A DNA stretch of 19,082 bases, taken from Candidatus Rifleibacteriota bacterium. Its GTDB lineage: Bacteria; UBP17; UBA6191; JACPRK01. Positions 1 through 6,982 of this stretch are shown piece after piece. Both the position numbers and the translations under genes were made by a program. The notes under the pieces were generated by a model. The model was not told where the DNA came from. It saw only the letters and a list, made by a program, of their open reading frames with translations, and did not search any database. Numbering within the stretch: position 1 is the stretch's first letter; every line of letters begins with the position of its first letter. The stretch covers positions 1 through 19,082 of the forward strand of contig JACQZL010000077.1 of NCBI GenBank assembly GCA_016213865.1, written 5' to 3'.

Positions 1-132
1 CCCTACGTGCCCGAGTTCGACGCCCACCCCGCCTCCAGGGCCGGGTGGTTCGAGAGCTGCAGTGCGGATCGCCGGGTAGCCGACGGGCGCTTCCATCGAG
101 ACGAGGGCCCGCCGAAGGGCCGCCGGGGATGA
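1..132 (+). CDS. C-terminal end of an unidentified protein (partial)
   Basis: An open frame enters from the left edge and stops with TGA at 130-132, giving at least 43 residues rich in Arg, Gly and Asp. The stop overlaps the ATG at 129 as ATGA, the usual arrangement of translationally coupled genes, which is the main reason to believe the frame is real. I recognise no motif in this tail. It may instead be part of the decayed stretch that follows. Confidence 0.35.
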   Translation, partial: PYVPEFDAHPASRAGWFESCSADRRVADGRFHRDEGPPKGRRG

Positions 133-816
133 CGCTGCTGTGGATCATCGCCTCCTCGCTGGCTGGAGGGCTGCTCGCGGTCCTGCTGGCCGCTTCCACG
201 GCTCCTGAGCTTCTCGACGGGAGCGATGCTGGGTGCGGCGCTCCTCGGGATGATCCCCCACTCGACCGAGGCGCTTCCCGTTCGCGTCGTCTCCTCGGTG
301 GTGCTGCTGGGGTTCAGTCTGTTCTTCATCCTCGAGAGGCTGCTGATCTGGCGGCATTGTCACGAGCATGAGTGCGACGTCCACGCCAGCTCGGGGGCGC
401 TCCTGTCGGTGGGAGACTCGTTTCACAACTTCGCGGACGGCCTGGTCCTGGCCGGGGCGTTCCTCGAGTCCACCCAGCTCGGCCTGGCCGCGGCTCTTTC
501 GACGATCGCTCACGAGGTCCCCCAGGAGCTGGGAGAGTTCGTGGTCTACCTGCACGGCGGACTGACCCGGTTGGCGCCGGAGGGGGGCGGTCCTCGATGC
601 CGCCGGCATGGATGGAGGCACGGGAGGAGCCGCGTCGAAGACCCGACTCCGGTGGCCAGCGCAGTCCACCCCTCCAGTGCGGGACTGCCACAGGAGCCGT
701 CGCATCCGGAAGATGTGCAGCAAGCTCTGACGCGGAAGCTCGAGGCCCTGCAGCTCGAACTGGAGCAGCTCAAGGCGATCATGGCCGCGCCTGGAACCGG
801 ACCCGAGGACGATTGA
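129..816 (+). pseudogene. ZIP-family metal transporter, frameshifted and C-terminally truncated
   Basis: ZIP proteins move Zn2+ or other divalent metals through the inner membrane and normally have eight transmembrane helices. Here ATG 129 opens a first hydrophobic helix (MTLLWIIASSLAGGLLAVLL) in one frame. The second helix (LLSFSTGAMLGAALLGMIPH) continues in another frame from about 190-205, so a frameshift is needed. In the frame containing ATG 226 the family metal sites are visible: HNFADG in helix IV (about nt 424-441) and HEVPQE in helix V (about nt 511-528), plus a His/Cys-rich loop (WRHCHEHECDVH). Recognisable ZIP sequence ends near nt 568, after five helices. The same frame then runs on to 816 with unrelated sequence ending in a short amphipathic coiled-coil-like stretch. 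Helices VI-VIII are absent, so transport activity is unlikely. Assembly error could explain the frameshift but not easily the missing half. Confidence 0.7.
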
Positions 817-838
817 ACGAGTGCCGGTCGAGTCGATT

Positions 839-1360
839 ATGAGCAAATGCTCTAACCAGTCGGCCCGCCGGCGCATCTTCAAGAGTGTGAGGACCACCAC
901 CTCGAGACCCTCGCCGGCGCAGCAGACAGCTCGCAGGCAGCGAACTGCCGCGGCAGTCCGCAAGGGAGTGTCCCTGATCGAGGTGCTGGTGGCGATCGCC
1001 TTGCTGGGACTGCTGGTGGCGGCTGCCCTGCAGCTCTTTCACGGCGGCCTGATTAGCGGCAAGGCGGCAGAGGACCGCATGCGGGCGTTGAGCCTGGCCC
1101 AGAGAGAGCTGGAGATTGCCAAGCAAGCGGCGGCAACGTCCAGGAGCAGCCTGTCCGAGCTGCTGGCCCAGCGCGCCTTCAACAAGACCTACGAGGTGGA
1201 CAGCTTCTTCCACGTTGACGTGCGCGTGAACGCCGACGCGAAGCTCGAGGTCAACGGCCTCGGGGCGCGCGTCGGGGAGGCCGTGGTCACGGTGCACTGG
1301 AACCGCGGCCGGGCCGAGGAACTGGTCCTGTCGACGCTTCTCGATCGGGCCTACTACTGA
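839..1360 (+). CDS. GspI/PilV-like minor pseudopilin
   Basis: A small inner-membrane subunit of a type II secretion or type IV pilus-like fibre, expected to be cut and N-methylated by a prepilin peptidase. The class III signal is clear: a basic leader ending KG, then VSLIEVLVAIALLGLLVAAA, with Gly at -1 and Glu at +5. With the ATG at 839 the protein has 173 residues and cleavage falls after residue 43, a long leader. GTG 821 and GTG 887 are alternative starts; none has a convincing ribosome-binding site. The mature part has an amphipathic helix (AEDRMRALSLAQRELEIAKQ) followed by beta-type sequence, as in GspI/PilV. It is the first of three tandem pseudopilin genes and ends 7 nt before the next ATG. 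Family is clear; the exact subunit name is an inference from gene order. Confidence 0.8.
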   Translation: MSKCSNQSARRRIFKSVRTTTSRPSPAQQTARRQRTAAAVRKGVSLIEVLVAIALLGLLVAAALQLFHGGLISGKAAEDRMRALSLAQRELEIAKQAAATSRSSLSELLAQRAFNKTYEVDSFFHVDVRVNADAKLEVNGLGARVGEAVVTVHWNRGRAEELVLSTLLDRAYY

Positions 1361-1367
1361 CGCCGGC

Positions 1368-1887
1368 ATGAGAGCCTGGCCACGACGCCTTCACGTTGGT
1401 CGAGGCGCTGGTGCTGCTGGGCTTGCTGGGTCTGCTGGGTGTCGTGGCAGCCCATCTGGGCCGGACGATGCGCGAATCCGAACTGCGTACTCGCCGGCTC
1501 TACCAACTGCTGGACGCGCGCAGCGTCCACGACTGGGTCGAGCAGGATCTGAAGACCGCGGTCAGCATTCAGGAGCCGGCCAGCTTCGGCGATGGCAGCC
1601 GGCTGGTGTTCGAGAACCGCAGAGCAGAGCGGGTCCAGTACTTCGTCCGCCGGCAGCAGACCGGCTCGACGGGGCGCCTCGAGTTGGTGCGACTCGCGGA
1701 GGGTCCGGGAGACGGGCGCCGCGACGAGCGCGTGGTCTCGGCCAACCTCTCGAGCGTGGTCTTCTATCAGGTCGGGAACCGGATGGCGGGGTACTACCTG
1801 CGCTACGCGAAGCTCGACGAGCGGGACCCGGGGAGCTCAGAGATGGTCTTCACGTCGGGCGTGACAATTGCCAACAACCCGTATTGA
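1368..1887 (+). CDS. GspJ/PilW-like minor pseudopilin with a frameshift at its start
   Basis: The body reads FTLVEALVLLGLLGLLGVVA and then a globular domain with the LLDARSVHDWVEQDLKTA helix, typical of GspJ/PilW (roughly 170 residues). In this frame a TGA at 1369-1371 blocks every ATG or GTG start; the first possible start is TTG 1396, which would fall inside the pilin helix and remove the processing site. If one base near 1371 is ignored, ATG 1368 gives a short leader MEPGHDA directly before FTLVE, an ideal prepilin layout except for Ala rather than Gly at -1. A one-base insertion, real or from sequencing, is therefore the simplest reading. The gene lies between GspI-like and GspK-like genes with very short spacing, which supports a shared minor-pilin complex. 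Confidence 0.7.
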
Positions 1888-1904
1888 ACGCGAAGGAGGT
1901 CGGC

Positions 1905-2468
1905 GTGCTCCAGAACCTCGGCAAGACTCTCGGGCCGGGCTCGCAGGCGCGCGGCGCACGGGCGGACCGGCGCTGCCCCGCGAGGGACGGCTTCACGCTG
2001 CCAACGGTTGCCTTCCTGGGGTTCCTGGCGCTGTTGGGGGTGGGCTACTTCCAGTACACGGCGATGGCGTCGTACCGCAACCTGAGGCACACGGAGAGGC
2101 GTGTCCGGGCCCAGTACATCGCCGAATCGGCGGCGACGGCTGCCGCCGCGGCGATCTTCCAGAACGACTTCAAGGGCCGTTGGTACCGGCAGCATCCGGG
2201 CCGCTACGGGGGTTTCTGCGGCAAGTGGACGGGCCACTACGGCGAGGGGACCTTCGAGGTGGTGGCGGAGGACGTCGTGAAAGCCAGGGTGAACGAGGGC
2301 GACGAGAAGAGCGTGAAGGAAGCCACCTACAATCGGATCGATCTGTTCAGCAAGGGGACTTGCGGGGAGTACAGCGTGGTGCTCTATCAGGCCCTCGTGC
2401 TGATTTCGGAGGAACGCGTTTACGAGGGTGTCTCTTCAGACGACAGCGTCAGGTACGTCGTGAGGTGA
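1905..2468 (+). CDS. GspK/PilX-like minor pseudopilin
   Basis: A protein of 187 residues begun at GTG 1905, chosen because a strong AGGAGG (1894-1899) lies 5 nt upstream. The leader ends at Gly29 and is followed by FTLPTVAFLGFLALLGVGYF. The residue at +5 is Thr instead of Glu; loss of Glu5 is characteristic of GspK/PilX-type subunits at the fibre tip. After the helix comes the stretch RRVRAQYIAESAATAAAAAI, resembling the residency-of-helix region in PilX proteins, then a Gly/Tyr-rich domain. It starts 17 nt after the GspJ-like gene and ends 43 nt before a secreted-protein gene, so the four probably form one transcript. It is shorter than typical GspK (about 300 residues), so PilX-like is the better label. 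Confidence 0.7.
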   Translation: MLQNLGKTLGPGSQARGARADRRCPARDGFTLPTVAFLGFLALLGVGYFQYTAMASYRNLRHTERRVRAQYIAESAATAAAAAIFQNDFKGRWYRQHPGRYGGFCGKWTGHYGEGTFEVVAEDVVKARVNEGDEKSVKEATYNRIDLFSKGTCGEYSVVLYQALVLISEERVYEGVSSDDSVRYVVR

Positions 2469-2511
2469 ACGCCGCCGGAGGTCGTGACCGGCGGCAAAAG
2501 GAGCGCGGGAA

Positions 2512-3912
2512 ATGAAGCTCGAAACCGGATTGCTCTGCCTGGCCTTGCTGGCTGCGGCCGTGCCTGCAGGCGCGGAGCCGTGCTATCTGCCGCCTGGAAA
2601 CCGGATGATGCGCGCCATCAAGACCACCCTGGTCAACGATCCGGACAGCCGCCAATGGGACGTCGGGCAGCTTGCGGTACGGGACGCGATCCGCGCCCGG
2701 GTCGACCTCGAGACGGCCCGGCGGCTCCACAATCTGGTCGGCGGCTTCGACCTCGAAGCTCTGCGCCGCCGGCTGCAGGGGCAGGTGCCCCGGCAGCCCG
2801 ACCTGGTCAGCCTGCTGACGGCCGACGTGCAGGCCTTCGTGCGCAGCCTGGGTGGGCTCAGGCTCGACGCCCTGCTGGTGCGGGATCCCTCTGCCCCACG
2901 CCGAGAGCTGGAACGTTCGAAGTCCCTGTTCGTCATCAAGGCGATGTCCGAGTACGCCGAGCCTGTGGACCCGGCCTCGGTCGAGCCCCAAGTCGAGGAG
3001 CAGGGCCGCCGGCTGGAGGCGCTCTTCCGGCGGGTGCGGGACGGGGAAGCGGATCCGGACCTTTTCTATACAATGGATGTCGTGAGTCACTATGTTGTCA
3101 AGCACCGCAGACAGTACGCGTTCCGCACCTCGGCGACCCGCAACGACCTGCAGGACAATGGCGAGGGGCCGGTCCGAGGAGACAGCTCGAATCACCTCGA
3201 GGACCTCGCGGCGCTGGTGGACGCGGTCAACCGTGGCATCATCCCCCCGAACAACGCGACCACGATGGCCTTCCTCAGGGAGCAGCGTGACCTGGTCACG
3301 CTGGACGAGGGTACCGGGAAGTGGGTGCTCCGGCACGGTGTCATCGCCGCCAGCCGAGAAAACGGGCTACTGGCCGACCGGCCCCTTCGCCCGGACCAGT
3401 TCGGAGGCAAGGACCCGTATCAGCTCGAGGCGTTGGCCTCGGGCGGAGCGGTCCTGGCCACGGAGGGCGGCCAGCTCGACCCCGACGAGACACCGCTGGA
3501 TGTGCTGCGGTACAAGCTCTCGAACGCGGCGCAGACCCTCATGTACATCACCTACTACGAGGGTCCGCCGGGCACCGAACCCAACCGAGCGGGGGTGACC
3601 CAGCTCCCCACGCGTGACGACGTGCTGAGCGACCCGAGCGGCCAGAGCATCAAGGTGCCCGAGTCGGTCCAGACGAAGGTCATCCAGGTCCCGATCTACC
3701 AGCACATGCGCGCCGGCACCGCTGCGACCGACGCCGAGGTCGTGGTGCCGCTCGCCGAGCAGATCCTGCTCTTCGAGAAGATGGTCGACGCGGTGGACAC
3801 TCCGGTCAGCCTGCCGGCCCAGCCGATCTTCCCCGCGCTCACGCCGCCCGGCCCTCCAGGCGTGAATACGATGCGAGTGGTGCCGGGACCGGTGAGTTAC
3901 GCCGGACCGTGA
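2512..3912 (+). CDS. Secreted protein of unknown function, downstream of the pseudopilins
   Basis: A protein of 466 residues. The start at ATG 2512 is supported by AAAAGGAG at 2496-2503. Residues 1-21 form a signal peptide (LLCLALLAAAVPAGA, cleaved before EPC). There is no further membrane segment. The first third is helical and Arg/Leu-rich; the middle contains an Asn/Asp-rich patch (DLQDNGEGPVRGDSSNH) and the C terminus is Pro-rich, with long beta-prone stretches. I recognise no catalytic motif. Position directly behind three minor pseudopilins suggests a secreted or surface partner of that fibre, for instance a tip-associated or secreted substrate protein, but this is inference from neighbourhood only. 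A strong hairpin lies 70 nt after the stop codon. Confidence 0.85.
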   Translation: MKLETGLLCLALLAAAVPAGAEPCYLPPGNRMMRAIKTTLVNDPDSRQWDVGQLAVRDAIRARVDLETARRLHNLVGGFDLEALRRRLQGQVPRQPDLVSLLTADVQAFVRSLGGLRLDALLVRDPSAPRRELERSKSLFVIKAMSEYAEPVDPASVEPQVEEQGRRLEALFRRVRDGEADPDLFYTMDVVSHYVVKHRRQYAFRTSATRNDLQDNGEGPVRGDSSNHLEDLAALVDAVNRGIIPPNNATTMAFLREQRDLVTLDEGTGKWVLRHGVIAASRENGLLADRPLRPDQFGGKDPYQLEALASGGAVLATEGGQLDPDETPLDVLRYKLSNAAQTLMYITYYEGPPGTEPNRAGVTQLPTRDDVLSDPSGQSIKVPESVQTKVIQVPIYQHMRAGTAATDAEVVVPLAEQILLFEKMVDAVDTPVSLPAQPIFPALTPPGPPGVNTMRVVPGPVSYAGP

Positions 3913-3982
3913 AGCCACCATGACTCGGGTCGAGCGGCCCTGGCAGTCCGACGTGCCCGAACTCTCGCCCTGTCCTCGTGAG

Positions 3983-4020
3983 CTGCGTTCGCACCCCCGG
4001 GTGTTCGGGTGCGAACGCAG
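3983..4020 (+). terminator. Perfect 14-bp hairpin after the pseudopilin operon
   Basis: The arms CTGCGTTCGCACCC (3983-3996) and GGGTGCGAACGCAG (4007-4020) are exactly complementary around a 10-nt loop, 70 nt after the stop at 3912. No T-run follows, so this is either a T-less terminator or RNA-stabilising hairpin, or a repeat element. Confidence 0.45.
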
Positions 4021-4110
4021 AACCCGGGGAGCCGCATGACTGGGTGCGTGGTCCAAGGAGTCGTAGCGCGGGCCCTTGTGGCCCGCTACGGTCGGCGGAC
4101 CGCATCCAAA

Positions 4111-4346
4111 GCGGGGGACAAGCCCAATGGCATTAAATCCCTCACAAGGAGAGGTATGACAGAAGCCGCTAGGGTAGAAGCGGCATCTTGCCGCTTCCTC
4201 GGAGCCGGACGTGAGCCCGGCCGCCCAAGAAAGCGGCTGGAAGCCGCTTCTACCTTCTGGCGTGGCCACCGTTGCGGCCTCGCCGGCAAACCCATGGCAG
4301 GAGATGAGAACCATCACGACTTAATGCCATTGGGACAAGCCCCCGC
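4111..4346. repeat. Nested inverted-repeat element in the 3913-4465 spacer
   Basis: The outer arms at 4111-4136 and 4321-4346 match in 21 of 26 positions, including the exact 14-mer CCCAATGGCATTAA and its complement. Inside lies a second pair, GGTAGAAGCGGC (4173-4184) and GCCGCTTCTACC (4243-4254). Each inner arm sits within its own tight hairpin: 4177-4185 with 4189-4197 (9 bp, 3-nt loop), and 4231-4238 with 4242-4249 (8 bp, 3-nt loop). A similar 15-mer flanks the outer arms on both sides (4084-4098 and 4346-4360, 12 of 15 identical). No open frame in the spacer looks coding. Confidence 0.75.
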
Positions 4347-4379
4347 GCTACGATCACCGGAGAGGCCAACGGCGCGGTG

Positions 4380-4409
4380 CGGCTTCCCACGTTTCAGGGA
4401 CGCTCCCCC
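4380..4409 (+). repeat. 30-bp dispersed repeat, copy 1
   Basis: Starts CGGCTTCCCACGTTTCAGGG and ends in CGCTCCCCC. It is identical over all 30 bases to the complement of 13935-13964. Its end is 15 nt before the -35 box of the tRNA-Gln promoter, the same distance as at the other copy. Confidence 0.85.
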
Positions 4410-4424
4410 TCGCGCGGGCCCGTC

Positions 4425-4453
4425 TTGACAGCCGTTCGAGGCCAAGGTATCCT
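4425..4453 (+). promoter_or_regulatory. Sigma70-type promoter of tRNA-Gln
   Basis: TTGACA at 4425-4430, a 17-nt spacer, then TATCCT at 4448-4453. The expected transcript start near 4460 leaves only about 6 nt before the tRNA. Confidence 0.75.
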
Positions 4454-4465
4454 TGGTCCCGGCGC

Positions 4466-4541
4466 TGAGGAGTCGGCTAATTGGTAAGCCACCTGACTCT
4501 GGATCAGGCGATTGAAGGTTCGAGTCCTTCCTCCTCAGCCA
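4466..4541 (+). tRNA. tRNA-Gln, anticodon CUG, CCA encoded
   Basis: A full cloverleaf folds. The acceptor TGAGGAG (4466-4472) pairs with CTCCTCA (4531-4537). The D arm is GGC/GCC and the anticodon stem is CCTGA (4492-4496) with TCAGG (4504-4508). The loop is CTCTGGA, with anticodon CTG at 4499-4501. The T arm is GAAGG (4514-4518) with CCTTC (4526-4530) and TTCGAGT between. Discriminator G4538 is followed by genomic CCA (4539-4541). The U1-A72 pair is typical of tRNA-Gln. It reads CAG codons. Confidence 0.95.
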
Positions 4542-4554
4542 CTAAGGTCACGAA

Positions 4555-4585
4555 CGGGACCCGGCTCCGAAAGGGCCGGGTCTCG
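4555..4585 (+). terminator. Hairpin downstream of tRNA-Gln
   Basis: An 11-bp stem (4555-4565 with 4575-4585, one G-T pair) around a 9-nt loop begins 13 nt after the CCA end. There is no T-run behind it, so termination would be of the T-poor kind seen in GC-rich genomes, or the hairpin marks the 3' end for processing. Confidence 0.5.
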
Positions 4586-4640
4586 CGGTCTCCGGACAAG
4601 CGACGGGGGCCGATTCGCACCCGCGCGGAGCCCGTCGCGA

Positions 4641-4646
4641 TAGACT
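4641..4646 (+). promoter_or_regulatory. -10 box for a leaderless kinase mRNA
   Basis: TAGACT ends exactly 7 nt before GTG 4654, which places the expected transcript start on the start codon itself. No ribosome-binding sequence is seen before the GTG. I see no good -35 box. Confidence 0.45.
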
Positions 4647-4653
4647 CGAGCTC

Positions 4654-6957
4654 GTGCCCCGAGAGAAGCTGCCCCAGCGTTTCGGCCGCTACGAGGTCCT
4701 GGACCGCGTCGGCTCCGGGGGGATGGGCGTCGTGCTCCGCGCCAGCGACCCGCAACTCCGGCGCGAGGTCGCGGTCAAGTGCGTCCCGGCGGCCGTGATG
4801 ACGCTGCCGTCGGCGATCGGGCGGTTTCATCGAGAGGCCCAGATCCTGGCCCACCTCAGCCACCCCAACATCGTTCGGGTCTTCGACTCCGGCGAGGAGG
4901 AGGGCTATCTCTATTACGTCATGGAGCTGCTGAACGGGCGGGGCCTCGATCAGCGGACTCCGGCGGAGGTCCTGGGCGTACCGCGGATGGAGGCGCCTCC
5001 CTTCGACCTCGCGGAGTTCAAGCAGGTCTTCGTTCCCATGTGCAGGGCACTGCAGGCGATCCACGAGGCCGGTCTGGTCCACCGGGACGTGAAACCCGCG
5101 AACATCCTGGCCGGCGTCCCCGAGCGGGGCCCCGTGCTGACCGACTTCGGCTTGGCGCTGGTCTCGGGCGCCGAGCGTCTCACGGAGACCGGCATGGTCG
5201 TCGGAACGGGACGGTACATGGCACCCGAGCAGTTGAGCGACACCGACCCGGGCCTCTCCTGCGATCTGTATGCCCTGGGCATGACGATGTGGGAGTTCAC
5301 GACAGGACGCGTCCCGTTCGAAGACCTGCACGGCCCGGCCTTGCTCGTGGCTCGCCAGACGGCCCAACCTCCGTCCGTCCAGCGCTTCCAGCCCGAGATC
5401 CCGGACGACCTTGCGGCGGTCGTCGATCGGTGCGTCCAGCTCGCGCCAGGGGACCGATATCCGTCCGCCCGAGAGCTGGAGCATGCGCTCGACAAGGTTT
5501 CGCGCGCCTCACGCAAGCACCGCAAGGCGAGTCTGCCCGGCCTGGACCGGACCCTCCGGCATGCGGCCCCCGGGCCCTCGCCCCACGGCGATCGGGAGGC
5601 CGCCGAGCAGGGCCCCGTCTTCGGACAATCCCACGGCGAAGCCGGCGCCGCCACACGTCTCCCTCGCTCGGTCTGGCTGCTCGGCTGGGGACTGCCGGCA
5701 GTGGCCTGCGCGATCCTGGTGCTTGCGGGCGTGGCCCTCTGGCGAGAGGCGGGACACATCCGAGAGCGGTTCCGCGCACTGGGAAGCGGCGGTACGACGA
5801 CGGGTGTCCCGGAGAGCCTGACGGGAACCGTCCCTGCCGGTTCGGCGGAGAGACCCGCTGGGGACGGATCCTCAGCCTCGGCCGGCCCTGCCCCGGCGCC
5901 GCTGATCCCCGTGCTGCTGTCGGAGTCCCAGGAGAATTGCCGGCGGGCGGCGTTCGCCTCACTCGGCTCGGCCTTGGCCGCGGTCTGGGTTGGGGCCAAC
6001 GGCAGCCTCTCGGTGTCGACCAGCGCGGACCGCGGTCGTACCTGGCGACGCCCGCGCTGCGACCGCAAGCTGCGAGTCCTGACCAATACCGAGGTCTCGC
6101 TCTTCGGGTCTGCGGGGCGCTGGCATCTGTTCTTCCAGAGGGGCGGCCCCTCCGGAGAGGCGATCGTCTGCCACACCACGGCCGTCGCCTCGCTGGAGGT
6201 CTGGGCTCCGCCGGTCGACCTGGGACGGATCTTCCGGGAAGACGAGACGATCCAGATCGCGGCGGACCTGGCGGCCACGGGCCGCAACCGCATGCTGGCG
6301 GCGTGGGAGCCTCCCGGGAGCGGCTCGATCACCGTCTCCTGGTTGGTCGACGGGCGCTGGACGACCCGACCCGGGCCCCCGATCTCGGCGGTGCTGGGGC
6401 GATTCACGGCCCTCTTCCCGCCCGGCCGAGACGCGATGCTGATCTGGCAACAGGACAATCCCGCTCGCGCAGTGCGCGACCTCTACGTGTCCCGCTCCGC
6501 CGGGCCCGGCAGTCCGTGGTCGCCTCCGGCCCGACTCTGCCTCGTCTCGAGCGGCTACGACCGGATCTACCCGGCGAGCTGCGTCCTGCCCAGCCGGACC
6601 TACCTGATGTTCTGCGAGATGCAGTTGCCCCTCCATCCCATGGTGTTGGCGGCCAGCATCGACGGCGGCGACTGCTTCCAGTCGATCGGAAAGGTCAGCG
6701 TGGTCTACGGAAAGGACGCTCGCTCGGCGCTCGGAGCGCACGGCAAGCGAGCATGGTCATCCTGGACGCTCCCCGAACCGGACCGGCTGGTCTGGGCGAG
6801 CAGCATGGACGAAGGGCGAACGTGGTCGAACCCGATTGAGCTCGCTCAGATCCCGCGCCACCTCCCGGCCTCGAGCATCGCCGTCACCTCGGCGGGCGAC
6901 GCCTGGTTGCTGTGGGTCACCCCGACGCGGCAGGCGCAGGTGATGCGGCTTCCCTAG
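4654..6957 (+). CDS. Membrane Ser/Thr protein kinase with an external Asp-box sensor domain
   Basis: A protein of 767 residues. The cytoplasmic kinase domain (about 11-285) is complete: glycine loop GSGGMG at 20-25, ATP-binding Lys42, helix-C Glu61, catalytic HRDVKPAN at 143-150, DFG at 164-166, APE at 190-192 and Asp204. All catalytic residues are present, so it should be active on Ser/Thr. A basic, Pro/Gly-rich linker leads to one transmembrane helix (about 340-363). The outer part (364-767) contains three Asp-box-like motifs (SADRGRTW 457-464, SIDGGDCF 668-675, SMDEGRTW 717-724) typical of sialidase-like beta-propellers, where they are structural and not catalytic. This domain probably senses an extracytoplasmic ligand. 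The gene stands alone between a tRNA and a repeat element. The GTG start fits the usual distance to the glycine loop and gives a leaderless mRNA. Confidence 0.93.
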   Translation: MPREKLPQRFGRYEVLDRVGSGGMGVVLRASDPQLRREVAVKCVPAAVMTLPSAIGRFHREAQILAHLSHPNIVRVFDSGEEEGYLYYVMELLNGRGLDQRTPAEVLGVPRMEAPPFDLAEFKQVFVPMCRALQAIHEAGLVHRDVKPANILAGVPERGPVLTDFGLALVSGAERLTETGMVVGTGRYMAPEQLSDTDPGLSCDLYALGMTMWEFTTGRVPFEDLHGPALLVARQTAQPPSVQRFQPEIPDDLAAVVDRCVQLAPGDRYPSARELEHALDKVSRASRKHRKASLPGLDRTLRHAAPGPSPHGDREAAEQGPVFGQSHGEAGAATRLPRSVWLLGWGLPAVACAILVLAGVALWREAGHIRERFRALGSGGTTTGVPESLTGTVPAGSAERPAGDGSSASAGPAPAPLIPVLLSESQENCRRAAFASLGSALAAVWVGANGSLSVSTSADRGRTWRRPRCDRKLRVLTNTEVSLFGSAGRWHLFFQRGGPSGEAIVCHTTAVASLEVWAPPVDLGRIFREDETIQIAADLAATGRNRMLAAWEPPGSGSITVSWLVDGRWTTRPGPPISAVLGRFTALFPPGRDAMLIWQQDNPARAVRDLYVSRSAGPGSPWSPPARLCLVSSGYDRIYPASCVLPSRTYLMFCEMQLPLHPMVLAASIDGGDCFQSIGKVSVVYGKDARSALGAHGKRAWSSWTLPEPDRLVWASSMDEGRTWSNPIELAQIPRHLPASSIAVTSAGDAWLLWVTPTRQAQVMRLP

Positions 6958-6982
6958 CCCGGTGGCCTCATGCGGTCGGAGA

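Noticed and set aside
1368..2468. One continuous 366-codon frame across the GspJ- and GspK-like genes
   Set aside because: Its first half is low-complexity Arg/Gly sequence in the wrong frame over the GspJ-like gene; only the part from GTG 1905 is real.
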